Positions 1 through 9,099 are shown, counted from the first letter of the stretch. The stretch: DNA of 64,000 nt from Deefgea chitinilytica (GCF_016881405.1 NZ_WOFE01000001.1:558001-622000), one strand, 5' to 3'. Notes: a model not told the origin generated them from the letters alone. Translations and numbers: made by a program.

Positions 1-306
1 AAATTGCTTGCTCGCAGCTACGTCGAACCGAATCCAGTCTTAAAAGAAAAACTTCCACAACGCTATGGTGAGTTGACCCGCAAATACTTGGCAGCGCTCA
101 GCCATGCCTTGCCACATCTGTCTAATTCAGAAATTAACTGGCGTTTTCACTTTATGACTAGCGCAATGTTTAACGCATTTGCTGGCAATAACGTTATGCG
201 CTTGTTTATGCCGCAACCACTGGTTAATGCTCGTGATCCACAGCTGGTTGCTCAAATGTTATTGCCTTTTATTGCTGCTGGCCTCAATAGCCCAGCAGCA
301 AACTAA
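1..306 (+). CDS. TetR/AcrR-family regulator, C-terminal part (5' truncated by window edge)
   Basis: The reading frame is open from base 1 and ends in TAA; about 101 residues are visible and the N-terminal helix-turn-helix lies outside the window. The visible part is all-helical and resembles the ligand/dimer domain of TetR-type regulators (family impression, no diagnostic motif). It stops 19 bp before the fadE start on the same strand. This suggests that it is co-transcribed with, and probably regulates, the beta-oxidation genes, as TetR-type fatty-acid regulators often do. The true start and the DNA-binding domain cannot be assessed. Confidence 0.6.
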   Translation, partial: KLLARSYVEPNPVLKEKLPQRYGELTRKYLAALSHALPHLSNSEINWRFHFMTSAMFNAFAGNNVMRLFMPQPLVNARDPQLVAQMLLPFIAAGLNSPAAN

Positions 307-325
307 AAACCACTCGGAGAATCAC

Positions 326-2782
326 ATGTCCATCTTAATTTGCATTATCGCTGTTGTGGTTTTGTTGGGGGTATTGGCGTATTTGCGCGCGCCGTTGTGG
401 TGGAGTTCATTGCTACTATTGATCGGTGCTGGCTATGCCGTTTTGCAGCAGGGTGCGCATCCAGCAATGGCGGGTATCTTATTGGTGGCTTTGTTGGTAC
501 TTAATCTCAAGCCAATACGTCGTGCCATTTTAACTGGACCTTTGTTCGCCGTGTTCCGCAAAATCACACCACCGATGTCGCAAACGGAGCAAGAAGCAGT
601 TGATGCCGGCACCGTATGGTGGGATCGCGACTTGTTTTCAGGTAAACCTGATTTTGCCAAATTGCATCAATACGCAGCACCGAAACTCAGTGCGGAAGAG
701 GAAGCATTTTTAAATGGCCCGACTGAGCAATTGTGCGAAATGCTCAATGATTGGGAGATCACCCAAAAGCGCAAAGATCTTTCGCCTGAAGCGTGGGATT
801 TCATCAAGAAAAATGGCTTTTTGGGCTTGATTATCAAGAAAGAATTCGGCGGTAAAGAATTTAGTAATTACGCCCATGCTCGCGTGGTAACCAAAATTGC
901 TACCCGTTCGGGTTCCGCTGCGGTGACAGTAATGGTGCCTAATTCACTCGGCCCTGGTGAATTGTTGCAGCATTACGGTACGCCTGAGCAAAAAAACTAC
1001 TATTTGCCACGTTTGGCGGTGGGTGAAGAAATCCCTTGTTTTGCCTTGACCAGCCCAGAGGCGGGCTCTGATGCCGGTGGCATTCCTGACTTTGGTGTGG
1101 TGGCGCGTGGTAGCTACACCGATCCACGCACTGGTGTGTTTCACGATAACGTACTTGGTATTCGCCTGACTTGGGAAAAACGCTATATCACGCTAGGCCC
1201 CGTAGCGACCATTTTGGGCTTGGCTTTCAAACTTTATGATCCAGAACATTTACTCGGTGAACAAGAAGACATCGGCATTACCTGCGCCTTGATTCCAACG
1301 ACGCACGAAGGTGTTGAAATTGGTCGTCGTCATTATCCAGGTACGAGCGCGTTCCAGAACGGCCCGAACTGGGGCAAGGACGTATTTATTCCGATGGATT
1401 GGGTGATTGGTGGACAAGATTTCGTTGGCAAAGGCTGGAAAATGTTGGTCGAGTGCTTGTCGGTCGGCCGTTGCATTTCTCTACCGGCGATGTCGGTGGC
1501 AACAGGGATGCTATCGTCGTACACCACGGGTGCTTATGCGCGGATTCGTAGCCAGTTTGGTTTGTCGATTGGTCGCTTTGAAGGGGTTGATGAAGCCTTG
1601 GGTCGCATCGGTGGCTACACCTATCAAATGGATGCGGCACAACGCTTGGCGCTGACGGCACTGGATTCGGGCGAAAAACCGTCGGTAATTTCAGGTATTT
1701 TGAAATACCACAATACCGAAAAAATGCGCAAATCATTGAACGATGCAATGGATGTGCATGGGGGTAAAGCGGTATGTATTGGTCCGCGTAACTATCTAGC
1801 TCTAGGCTACCACGCAATACCCGTAGCGATTACTGTCGAAGGCGCTAATATTCTCACGCGCAGCATGATTATCTTTGGTCAAGGTGCGATTCGTAGCCAT
1901 CCATTTGTGCTACGTGAACTCAAAGCGGCGATGAACAAAGATTTGGTGGCGTTTGATGATGCGGTAATCGGGCATATTGGCTTTGCGATTTCCAATATGG
2001 TGCGCAGCTTTTGGTTGGGTTTGACAGGGGCTCGATTTGTTACTGCTCCGGTGGAGGGGCCAACTGCACAAAATTACCGTGACATCGTGCGTTTTTCATC
2101 GGCGTTTGCCTTCTTGGCCGATACCGGCATGGCGACACTGGGCGGTAGCTTGAAGTTCAAAGAGAAGCTGTCTGCGCGTTTGGGCGATATGTTGTCGAAT
2201 TTATATATTGCGACCGCCGCATTGAAAAAATTCCACGACGATGGTCAACCCAAAGAAGATCGTCCTTTGGTGCGTTGGGCGGTAGAAACGGCACTCTACG
2301 ATTGCCAAGAAGCAATGCATGGCTTTTTAGCCAACCATCCAAATCGTTTCGTTGCTTGGTTTGCGCGTCGCGTGGTGTTTCCTTGTGGCATGACGTTGGC
2401 GCAGCCCGCTGATCGCGTCGGCACTCGGATCGCGCGCAATTTGATGGAGCCATCCGCATCACGGGATCGTTTGGTGCAGTTTATGTACCGGAGTAAGGAT
2501 GAAGCCGACTCGGTTGGCGTGCTGGAGCATGCTTTGAAAGCGGTGATCGCGACCGAAGGCATCGAAAGCAAATTACGCCGGGCACAGCGTGACGGCCAAC
2601 TCAAATCGATTACTGCCAAAGCGCGTTTACAGGAAGCTTTGTCTTTGGGCTTGATCACCGCAGAAGAGCATAGCGAAATCGTGCGGGCGCGCCGCTTAAA
2701 ACGCGAAGTGATTATGGTCGATGATTTTGATGCAAATTTAGAAACTGCCGATGTAGATGCAATTCATCGGTCGATTGTGTGA
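326..2782 (+). CDS. fadE: Acyl-CoA dehydrogenase FadE
   Basis: The FAD-dependent enzyme for the first step of beta-oxidation (acyl-CoA to trans-2-enoyl-CoA). The protein is 818 residues, close to the long enterobacterial FadE (about 814) and much longer than ordinary 380-residue acyl-CoA dehydrogenases. Two hydrophobic segments at about residues 2-20 and 25-60 suggest membrane attachment. The dehydrogenase core carries the ALTSPEAGSDAG motif near residue 240, and the TVEGANILTRSMIIFGQG stretch lies near residue 510. An in-frame upstream extension exists, but the ATG at 326 is preceded by a good Shine-Dalgarno (CGGAGA), which decides the start. It is the first enzyme gene after the TetR fragment and is followed by a FadL-type porin. 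Confidence 0.92.
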   Translation: MSILICIIAVVVLLGVLAYLRAPLWWSSLLLLIGAGYAVLQQGAHPAMAGILLVALLVLNLKPIRRAILTGPLFAVFRKITPPMSQTEQEAVDAGTVWWDRDLFSGKPDFAKLHQYAAPKLSAEEEAFLNGPTEQLCEMLNDWEITQKRKDLSPEAWDFIKKNGFLGLIIKKEFGGKEFSNYAHARVVTKIATRSGSAAVTVMVPNSLGPGELLQHYGTPEQKNYYLPRLAVGEEIPCFALTSPEAGSDAGGIPDFGVVARGSYTDPRTGVFHDNVLGIRLTWEKRYITLGPVATILGLAFKLYDPEHLLGEQEDIGITCALIPTTHEGVEIGRRHYPGTSAFQNGPNWGKDVFIPMDWVIGGQDFVGKGWKMLVECLSVGRCISLPAMSVATGMLSSYTTGAYARIRSQFGLSIGRFEGVDEALGRIGGYTYQMDAAQRLALTALDSGEKPSVISGILKYHNTEKMRKSLNDAMDVHGGKAVCIGPRNYLALGYHAIPVAITVEGANILTRSMIIFGQGAIRSHPFVLRELKAAMNKDLVAFDDAVIGHIGFAISNMVRSFWLGLTGARFVTAPVEGPTAQNYRDIVRFSSAFAFLADTGMATLGGSLKFKEKLSARLGDMLSNLYIATAALKKFHDDGQPKEDRPLVRWAVETALYDCQEAMHGFLANHPNRFVAWFARRVVFPCGMTLAQPADRVGTRIARNLMEPSASRDRLVQFMYRSKDEADSVGVLEHALKAVIATEGIESKLRRAQRDGQLKSITAKARLQEALSLGLITAEEHSEIVRARRLKREVIMVDDFDANLETADVDAIHRSIV

Positions 2783-2802
2783 AGCAGAATAAATGTTGGC
2801 GA

Positions 2803-2826
2803 CTGAGTTAATTCGGAGCTAACTCG
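2803..2826 (+). other. Small intergenic hairpin between fadE and fadL
   Basis: GAGTTA and TAACTC form a 6-bp stem with a 9-nt loop in the 75-bp gap. There is no T tract, so it is not a standard terminator. It could stabilise mRNA ends or adjust relative expression; the function is a guess. Confidence 0.3.
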
Positions 2827-2857
2827 ACTCAACGCGGTACCCCTTGGAGATTCAAAT

Positions 2858-4174
2858 ATGAAACAGCTTGTACGTTCCTTAAAAGTGATTGGTGCTGGCA
2901 GTTTAATGCTAGGTTCGGCTTCGGTCATGGCATCGGGCTATCACTTTGGTACACAAAGTGCCAGTAACCAAGGGGTCGCCAATTCGGGCGCAGCCGAGGT
3001 GATGGATGCGTCAACTATTTTCTACAATCCAGCCGGTCTCAGTCGCTTGGAAGGTGCGCAAGTGAGTGGTGTCTTGAACGTCATTATGCCCGATGGTGAG
3101 TACACGAATATTAAGTCGACGACCGCAACAGGCAAAACGATTACCGGTGGTAACGGTGGTAATTTTGGTGTAACGACAGCCGTACCACATATGTATGGCT
3201 CGTACCAAATCAACGACAAAATGACTGTCGGTGTGGGCTTGTTTGTGCCATTTGGCTCGCATACTGATTACGAAAATGATTGGGTTGGCCGTTATCAAAC
3301 GCTAGAAAGTGAAATCAAAACGATCAATTTGAATCCTTCGATTTCCTACAAAGTGAATGACACGGTTGCCTTGGGGGCGGGTCTGAGTGCGCAATATATT
3401 GAAGGTACGCTCTCGAAAGCCTTGGATTTAGGGGCGGCGGCAAATTCTGCACTGTCTGGTAATAAAGCCTACGACGGCAAATCCGAGGTCAAGGGTGACG
3501 ATATTGGCTACGGTTACAATTTTGGTGCATTGTTTACCATCAGCGACGCGACGCGCGTGGGTTTGGCGTATCGCTCAAAAATTCGGCATACCTTGGAAGG
3601 TGATTTGAAATTCACTGTGCCAGCCGCTTTGCAGCCAACCGCGATTGGTCGCAGCTTGAAAAATACTTCCGCGAAGTTAAATGTAGAAACGCCTGAATCG
3701 TTCTCGATCAATGGTTTTCATCAATTCACACCTGAGTGGGCGATGACGGCCGATTACACCTGGACTGGTCATTCACGCTTTGATGAAATCCGCATTCAAG
3801 CGACGGGTCGTACCGATACCGTGACTGTGACCAATTGGCGCGACACCAATCGCTATTCGGTCGGGGCGATTTATACGCCAAATGCGTCTTGGGTGTTCCG
3901 TGCTGGTCTTGCTTACGACCAATCACCAGAAAGCAATGAAGCTGAGCGTATCGCCAGTATTCCCGATAGTGATCGGATTTGGTATGCCTTGGGTGCGCGT
4001 TACAACATCAATAAAAACAACTCCATCGATTTAGCCGCCATTTATGTGCAGCTCAAAGATTCAACCATCAATCGTAAACCATTGGATGCCAGCGAAAAAG
4101 CCGCGGGCACCATCAATGGTAACTACAGTGTGGATTCAATTACCTTGGGTATGCAATACAACCATCGCTTTTGA
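2858..4174 (+). CDS. fadL: OmpP1/FadL-family outer-membrane long-chain fatty acid transporter
   Basis: The 438-residue precursor has a signal peptide (basic start, hydrophobic core, cleavage probably after VMA near residue 25). The mature start SGYHFGTQSASNQGVANSGA is the typical FadL N-terminal plug region. The rest alternates polar and apolar residues like a beta-barrel, and the protein ends ...MQYNHRF with a C-terminal Phe as expected for barrel insertion. It imports long-chain fatty acids across the outer membrane for the neighbouring beta-oxidation enzymes. The Shine-Dalgarno TTGGAGA sits about 9 nt before the ATG. The substrate might be another hydrophobic compound, but the operon context favours fatty acids. 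Confidence 0.87.
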   Translation: MKQLVRSLKVIGAGSLMLGSASVMASGYHFGTQSASNQGVANSGAAEVMDASTIFYNPAGLSRLEGAQVSGVLNVIMPDGEYTNIKSTTATGKTITGGNGGNFGVTTAVPHMYGSYQINDKMTVGVGLFVPFGSHTDYENDWVGRYQTLESEIKTINLNPSISYKVNDTVALGAGLSAQYIEGTLSKALDLGAAANSALSGNKAYDGKSEVKGDDIGYGYNFGALFTISDATRVGLAYRSKIRHTLEGDLKFTVPAALQPTAIGRSLKNTSAKLNVETPESFSINGFHQFTPEWAMTADYTWTGHSRFDEIRIQATGRTDTVTVTNWRDTNRYSVGAIYTPNASWVFRAGLAYDQSPESNEAERIASIPDSDRIWYALGARYNINKNNSIDLAAIYVQLKDSTINRKPLDASEKAAGTINGNYSVDSITLGMQYNHRF

Positions 4175-4238
4175 TTGCAAACAGTGCTGAGCGGCGCCCA
4201 ACTCGCTGCTCGCATTGTGCCGAATTGAGGAACTAAGT

Positions 4239-6635
4239 ATGACTTTTTCAGCAACGAGCCCAATTCGCCGCGTCGCGGTGCTGGGCGCAGGGGTGATGGG
4301 CGCGCAAATTGCCGCGCATCTATCCAATGCAGGTATTGATACCATTTTGTTTGATTTGCCAGCGGCAGAGGGTGATCCCAATGCGATTACCCTGAAAGCC
4401 TTGGACAATTTAAAAAAACTTAAACCCGCACCATTGATGTCGGCAGGTCGAGTGGATGGCATTACGCCGGCGAATTATGGTAGCGATTTGGGGCTATTGG
4501 CCGATTGCGATTTAGTGATTGAAGCGATTGCCGAGCGACTCGATTGGAAGGCTGATTTGTACTCCAAAATCGCACCGCATCTTGCGCCGCACGCGATTCT
4601 GGCAAGTAATACCTCGGGTTTGTCGATTGAAAAACTCGCCGCCAGCGTACCAGCGCAAATGCAATCTCGTTTCTGCGGGATTCATTTTTTTAATCCTCCA
4701 CGCTATATGTATCTGGTTGAACTCATTGCAACTAAGGCTTGCCAGGGCGATACCCTTGATGTGCTGGAAACTTTTCTGACTTTGCGCTTAGGCAAAGGCG
4801 TGGTTCGTGCCAAAGATACGCCGAATTTTATTGCCAATCGTATTGGTGTATTTTCAATGCTGGCGACGATTCGCCATGCGGAAACGTTCGGTATTCGTTT
4901 TGATGTCGTTGATGATTTAACTGGGCCAAAATTAGGTCGCCCTAAATCCGCGACGTTTCGCACTGCCGATGTGGTAGGGCTGGATACTTTTGCACATGTC
5001 GTCAAAACGATGACTGATACCTTGTACGATGATCCGTGGCATAGCTTGTTCCAGATGCCAGAATGGCTCAATCGCTTGATTGCCGCCGGTGCTTTGGGGC
5101 AAAAAACACGGCAAGGGATTTTTAAGAAAGTCGGTAAAGACGTGCTGATGCTTGATCCAGTGAGCGGTGAATATATTGCTGGCGGACAAAAAGCGTCGGA
5201 TGAAGTCAAAGCGCTGCTCAAAAATCCGAATGCCGCCGCCAAAATTGCCGCTTTACGAGCGTCCGAAAATCCAGAAGCGCAATTTATCTGGGCTTGCCTG
5301 CGCGATGTGTGGCATTACATCGCGGTGCAGCTAGCGCACATTGCCGATAATGCGCGCGATGTCGATTTTGCGATTCGCTGGGGTTTCGGTTGGGAACAAG
5401 GCCCGTTTGAGATGTGGCAAGCGGCTGGCTGGCAAGCGATTACAACGGCGATTAATGAAGATATTGCTGCAGGTAAAACGCTGTCGAATACACCGCTGCC
5501 AGCTTGGGTGATGGCAAGAGATGGCGTGCATACGCCACAAGGTTCATTCAGCGCCGCGACTGCACAGTTGGTTGGTCGCTCGAACTTGCCGGTGTACGAA
5601 CGACAATTTTATCCGCCGACGGTATTGGGCGAAGCTGAGCCGGATTTTGGCGAAACGTTGTTTGAAAACGATAGCGTGCGGATGTGGTTGCCGCCAGCGA
5701 GTGTCGGCACCGCGGCCAATGATGTTCCTGTCCTGAGTTTTAAAACCAAGGCGCATTGCATTGGTGCCAATGTATTGGCCGGTGTTCAAGAGGCTATCAA
5801 GATTGCAGAGCAATACCACCCTGGGTTGGTGATTTGGCACTCGACTGCGCCGTTCTCGGTCGGCGCTGATTTGATGAGTATGGGACCCGCATTTATGACT
5901 GGCGATTTTGCCGCGATTGAAAACATGGTTGCAGAATTTCAAAACACCTCGCAAGCGATTAAATACGCCAAAGTACCGGTAGTTGGCGCGGCGCAAGGTT
6001 ATGCCTTTGGTGGCGGTTGCGAATTTCTAATGCACTGCGCCCGTGTGGTGGCGCACGTGGAAACGTATATCGGTTTGGTTGAAGTGGGTGTTGGCCTGTT
6101 GCCCGCGGGCGGTGGCTGCAAGGAATTCGCACTGCGCGCGTCGCGCTTGGCGAGAAATGGCAATATCTTGGAAGTGCTAAAAGATTATTACCTCGCAATG
6201 GCAACCGCTAAAGTCGGCACGAGCGCGGAAGAAGGTCAGCAAATCGGTTATCTAAAAGAATCCGACGTCATCGTGATGAATGCCAATGAGTTACTGTATG
6301 TGGCGCAAGCCCAAGTGCGTGCAATGGCTGCCAGCGGATACCGCGCTCCGGTGCGTCCGAAGGCGTTTGCCGTAGCGGGGCGTTCAGGCGCAGCCACGAT
6401 TCGGGCGCAGTTAGTCAATATGCTGGAAGGCGGCTTTATTTCCAAATACGACTTCCATATTGGTGTGCAGATTGCCGAGATTGTGTGCGGTGGCGATGTG
6501 GATGCGGGGACTTTGGTGAACGAAGATTGGATTCTGAAGTTGGAGCGTGAGCGGTTTATGGGCTTGCTGAAAAAAGGCAAAACCCAAGAGCGCATTATGC
6601 ACATGATTGAATTCAATAAACCCCTACGCAACTAA
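4239..6635 (+). CDS. 3-hydroxyacyl-CoA dehydrogenase / enoyl-CoA hydratase fusion (FadN domain order)
   Basis: This 798-residue multifunctional enzyme catalyses hydration of enoyl-CoA and oxidation of 3-hydroxyacyl-CoA. The dehydrogenase comes first: the NAD-binding glycine motif VLGAGVMGAQIA is at about residues 11-22, and the catalytic-His region GIHFFNPPRYMYLVE near 150. The crotonase domain comes last: GYAFGGGCEFLM and GLVEVGVGLLPAGGG around residues 590-630, each with a glutamate in the expected active-site position. This order is the reverse of enterobacterial FadB/FadJ and matches Bacillus FadN. The start is the ATG after GAGGAACTAAGT; the in-frame extension upstream has no support. 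It probably works with the fadA thiolase downstream. Confidence 0.9.
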   Translation: MTFSATSPIRRVAVLGAGVMGAQIAAHLSNAGIDTILFDLPAAEGDPNAITLKALDNLKKLKPAPLMSAGRVDGITPANYGSDLGLLADCDLVIEAIAERLDWKADLYSKIAPHLAPHAILASNTSGLSIEKLAASVPAQMQSRFCGIHFFNPPRYMYLVELIATKACQGDTLDVLETFLTLRLGKGVVRAKDTPNFIANRIGVFSMLATIRHAETFGIRFDVVDDLTGPKLGRPKSATFRTADVVGLDTFAHVVKTMTDTLYDDPWHSLFQMPEWLNRLIAAGALGQKTRQGIFKKVGKDVLMLDPVSGEYIAGGQKASDEVKALLKNPNAAAKIAALRASENPEAQFIWACLRDVWHYIAVQLAHIADNARDVDFAIRWGFGWEQGPFEMWQAAGWQAITTAINEDIAAGKTLSNTPLPAWVMARDGVHTPQGSFSAATAQLVGRSNLPVYERQFYPPTVLGEAEPDFGETLFENDSVRMWLPPASVGTAANDVPVLSFKTKAHCIGANVLAGVQEAIKIAEQYHPGLVIWHSTAPFSVGADLMSMGPAFMTGDFAAIENMVAEFQNTSQAIKYAKVPVVGAAQGYAFGGGCEFLMHCARVVAHVETYIGLVEVGVGLLPAGGGCKEFALRASRLARNGNILEVLKDYYLAMATAKVGTSAEEGQQIGYLKESDVIVMNANELLYVAQAQVRAMAASGYRAPVRPKAFAVAGRSGAATIRAQLVNMLEGGFISKYDFHIGVQIAEIVCGGDVDAGTLVNEDWILKLERERFMGLLKKGKTQERIMHMIEFNKPLRN

Positions 6636-6639
6636 GAGC

Positions 6640-6800
6640 GCGCTTAAAAGAGCTGCGCATCCCGCTATAGCGCGTCGTGCGGTGCTCGGAATCCTTATGT
6701 ACTCGATGTACATTCCGGTTCCTGCGCTCCGGTCGTCGCACTCTTTCGGGGGCTCGCAACTTTTAATTCACGCTCTGGTGAGAATTAAGTTTGGCCTTGG
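6640..6800. repeat. Structured, repeat-like intergenic sequence between the hydratase fusion and fadA
   Basis: The 188-bp gap holds a bulged inverted repeat: CGGAAT...GTAC at 6687-6702 pairs with GTACATTCCG at 6708-6717. It is embedded in GC-rich flanks that are themselves partly inverted (GCGTCGTGCGG upstream, CCGGTCGTCGCAC downstream). It looks like a REP-type or miniature mobile sequence inserted inside an operon, but only one copy is visible here, so the repeat status is inferred. Confidence 0.35.
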
Positions 6801-6823
6801 CCGAATAATTTCAGGAGCTCAAA

Positions 6824-8026
6824 ATGAGCAAACAGATTCAAGAAGCTTATATCGTCGCCGCGGTGCGAACGCCTGTCGGTAAAGCGCCGCGTGGCATGAT
6901 GAAGGGTGTGCGGCCGGATGATTTATTGGCGCATGTGCTTAAAGCGGCGATGGCGCAAGTACCGAATCTTGATCCCGCTTTGGTGGCAGATGTGGTCGCC
7001 GGTTGTGCGATGCCGGAAGGCGAGCAAGGCATGAATGTGGCGCGGATTGGCGCGCTGCTGGCTGGACTGCCAAATACCGTTGGCGGTATTACGATCAATC
7101 GTTTTTGCTCGTCAGGGATTAATGCGGTGTCGTTGGCTGCGGACAAAATCCGTCTTGGTGAAGCTGATGTGATGATCGCAGCGGGTACTGAGTCGATGTC
7201 GATGGTGCCAATGGGCGGCAATAAATTGTCGCTTGGTGCGAGTATTTACGAAACCGATGAAAATGTCGCGATTGCGTATGGTATGGGTTTGACCGCGGAA
7301 AAAGTCGCACAGCAGTGGCAAGTGAGCCGCGAAGATCAGGATGCGTTTGCGGTTGAGTCGCATCGCCGCGCTTTGGCCGCCACCGCAGCAGGCAAGTTTA
7401 CGGCAGAAATTGCGCCGCTGGATGTGACCTACCGTATTCCGAATTTGGCAACGGGTGAAGTTGAACTTGTCAATAAAACGCTATTGCAAGATGAAGGCCC
7501 GCGTGCGGACACCAGTGCAGAAGGTTTGGCGAAGTTGAAAACCGTGTTTGCGGCGAAGGGAAGTGTGACGGCAGGTAATAGCTCGCAAATGTCTGATGGC
7601 GCTGCCGCCCTGATTTTAGTGTCTGAAAAAATCCTTAAAGAATTTAATCTGACGCCGTTGGCGAAATACGTGACGTTTGCGGTTAAGGGCGTGCCACCGG
7701 AAATTATGGGGATTGGCCCGAAAGAAGCGATTCCTGCTGCGCTGAAACAAGCGGGTCTGAATTTGGCGGATTTGGCGTGGATTGAGCTTAATGAAGCGTT
7801 TGCTGCGCAAGCTTTGGCGGTGAGCCGTGATCTGAATTTAGATATGTCGATTGTTAACCCACATGGTGGCGCAATTGCGTTGGGCCATCCACTGGGCGCT
7901 ACTGGTGCGATTCGTGCGGCAACGGCGATTCATGGCCTGCGCGGAGAAGGGAAGTCAGGCTACGCCATGGTGACGATGTGTATCGGCACCGGTATGGGTG
8001 CAGCAGGGATTTTGCAAGTTTTATAA
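6824..8026 (+). CDS. fadA: Acetyl-CoA C-acyltransferase (3-ketoacyl-CoA thiolase) FadA
   Basis: The thiolytic cleavage step of beta-oxidation. The 400-residue protein has typical thiolase length and landmarks: nucleophilic Cys95 in NRFCSSGINA, the [11 protein letters not shown] motif, HPLGATGAIR carrying the second-active-site His, and the C-terminal CIGTGMGAAGIL with the acid/base Cys. The Shine-Dalgarno CAGGAGCTC is about 8 nt before the ATG. It is the last gene of the fad cluster and is followed by a hairpin terminator. A biosynthetic acetoacetyl-CoA thiolase role is possible, but a separate thiolase gene near phaC makes the degradative role more likely here. Confidence 0.88.
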   Translation: MSKQIQEAYIVAAVRTPVGKAPRGMMKGVRPDDLLAHVLKAAMAQVPNLDPALVADVVAGCAMPEGEQGMNVARIGALLAGLPNTVGGITINRFCSSGINAVSLAADKIRLGEADVMIAAGTESMSMVPMGGNKLSLGASIYETDENVAIAYGMGLTAEKVAQQWQVSREDQDAFAVESHRRALAATAAGKFTAEIAPLDVTYRIPNLATGEVELVNKTLLQDEGPRADTSAEGLAKLKTVFAAKGSVTAGNSSQMSDGAAALILVSEKILKEFNLTPLAKYVTFAVKGVPPEIMGIGPKEAIPAALKQAGLNLADLAWIELNEAFAAQALAVSRDLNLDMSIVNPHGGAIALGHPLGATGAIRAATAIHGLRGEGKSGYAMVTMCIGTGMGAAGILQVL

Positions 8027-8050
8027 ACGACAGGCGTTAAATTAACTCAT

Positions 8051-8086
8051 CAAGCCCGTATCTCATTGGATTACGGGCTTTTTTTG
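8051..8086 (+). terminator. Rho-independent terminator after fadA
   Basis: AGCCCGTA and TACGGGCT form an 8-bp stem followed directly by a run of T. The T run leads straight into the Shine-Dalgarno (GGAGC) of the next gene, leaving no room for a promoter between them. Confidence 0.8.
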
Positions 8087-8095
8087 GAGCTGAAA

Positions 8096-8671
8096 ATGAA
8101 AAAATCACTGCTTGCTTTGATGTTTGCTGCTGGATTGTCTGCTGTTGCGCCAGTTTATGCGGTTGAGTTGTCGGGCGTGGTTGTGCCGGAAAAGGTTGTA
8201 AGTGCTGATGGTGCTTTGCTACTCAATGGTGCTGGTGTGCGTAAAAAAATGATGTTTGAAGTGTATGTGGCTGCTTTATATCTGAGTGCTAAGTCGTCGG
8301 ATGCTGCAGTCGTGTTGGCAGCCAATACGCCACGACGAATGCAATTGACCATGTTGCGTCAGGTTGATGCGGCTAGCTTGTACCAAGCATTGCTTGATGG
8401 TTTGCAAGCCAATTTATCGGTGAATCAATTGAAAGAGCTGCAGCCAAAGATAGCAGAGCTCGAGAAGATTTTTAACGAAGTGAAAAGTGTCGCTAAAGGC
8501 GATGTCATTACGCTGGATTTTATTGCAGGGCAAGGCAGTAAAGTCTTGGTGCGGGGGCGAACCGCAGGAGTGATTGAGGGTGATGTGTTTGCGGATGCTT
8601 TATTGTCAATCTGGCTGGGTAAGGCACCCGTGAATGAAGATTTAAAAAAGGCTTTACTTGGCAAGGGCTGA
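8096..8671 (+). CDS. Chalcone isomerase-like secreted protein
   Basis: The 191-residue protein has a clear Sec signal peptide (MKKSLLALMFAAGLSAVAPVYA, cleavage near residue 22). The body matches the bacterial chalcone-isomerase-like fold: VRKKMMFEVYVAALYL early, then RMQLTMLRQVDAASLYQAL, and GDVITLDFIAGQGSKVLV followed by the closing FADALLSIWLGKAPVNEDLKKALLG. These bacterial homologues are thought to bind fatty-acid-like ligands rather than isomerise chalcones (family knowledge). A periplasmic lipid-binding role would suit the neighbouring fad genes, but that is inference. The start is the ATG after GGAGCTGAAA; an in-frame extension upstream lies inside the terminator. Confidence 0.8.
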   Translation: MKKSLLALMFAAGLSAVAPVYAVELSGVVVPEKVVSADGALLLNGAGVRKKMMFEVYVAALYLSAKSSDAAVVLAANTPRRMQLTMLRQVDAASLYQALLDGLQANLSVNQLKELQPKIAELEKIFNEVKSVAKGDVITLDFIAGQGSKVLVRGRTAGVIEGDVFADALLSIWLGKAPVNEDLKKALLGKG

Positions 8672-8803
8672 TGTTGATGTGCTGGGTGTTATGTAGTATT
8701 GCTACATTGTTGTTGTGCTGCTATTTTTGCTGTTTTTAATGTTGTTACTGTTTTCTTGTTGTTTTATAAAGAATTTATTAAAAATTTTGTACTTTAAGTT
8801 ACA

Positions 8804-8812
8804 TGTTATGAT
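8804..8812 (+). promoter_or_regulatory. Possible extended -10 promoter for the small-ORF unit
   Basis: TGTTATGAT matches an extended -10 (TGn plus TATGAT, five of six to TATAAT) in a very AT-rich stretch. I see no convincing -35. A start site near 8819 would give a transcript of about 330 nt ending at the terminator before tamA. This is a weak call. Confidence 0.3.
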
Positions 8813-8935
8813 GATATTTTAGGTAGTAAAATTACCAAATGACTTGCGTGGTTTGAGTAGTTTTGATAAAGTACGTTCATCGAAGCAGTAAATGCAAGGC
8901 CAGTGAGATAGCTGGTTAACTTAAGGAGAAACACC

Positions 8936-9028
8936 ATGCGTACATTAATCAAAATGATCAAAAATTTCGAATTCCAACAAAAGTTGCTGGTTAAATCACA
9001 CGGTTTTCAGCTGACTTTAAATCGCTAA
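8936..9028 (+). CDS. Small ORF, 30 residues, unknown function
   Basis: An ATG is preceded by TTAAGGAGAAACACC, one of the best Shine-Dalgarno sequences in the window, at good spacing. The product is basic (several Lys/Arg/His, one Glu). It has a hydrophobic-basic N-terminal half (MRTLIKMIKNFEF) that could form an amphipathic helix and ends with TAA. It is not recognised. It could be a small membrane-associated protein or a leader peptide controlling the terminator 70 nt downstream. The isolated position, strong initiation signal and following terminator argue that it is translated; length alone gives no statistical support. Confidence 0.5.
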   Translation: MRTLIKMIKNFEFQQKLLVKSHGFQLTLNR

Positions 9029-9099
9029 GCGTCAACGTTTTTAGTAGTGCCCTGTAGTAACCGCGACGAAAGTTGCGTTATCGACTCCATCCTCCTGTG

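Noticed and set aside
1386-1817. Long ORF antisense to fadE
   Set aside because: It lies wholly inside fadE and has no ribosome site; it is a shadow of the coding frame. The same applies to long antisense ORFs in tamA/tamB (10637-11134), ftsK (24782-25240) and typA (51657-52205).
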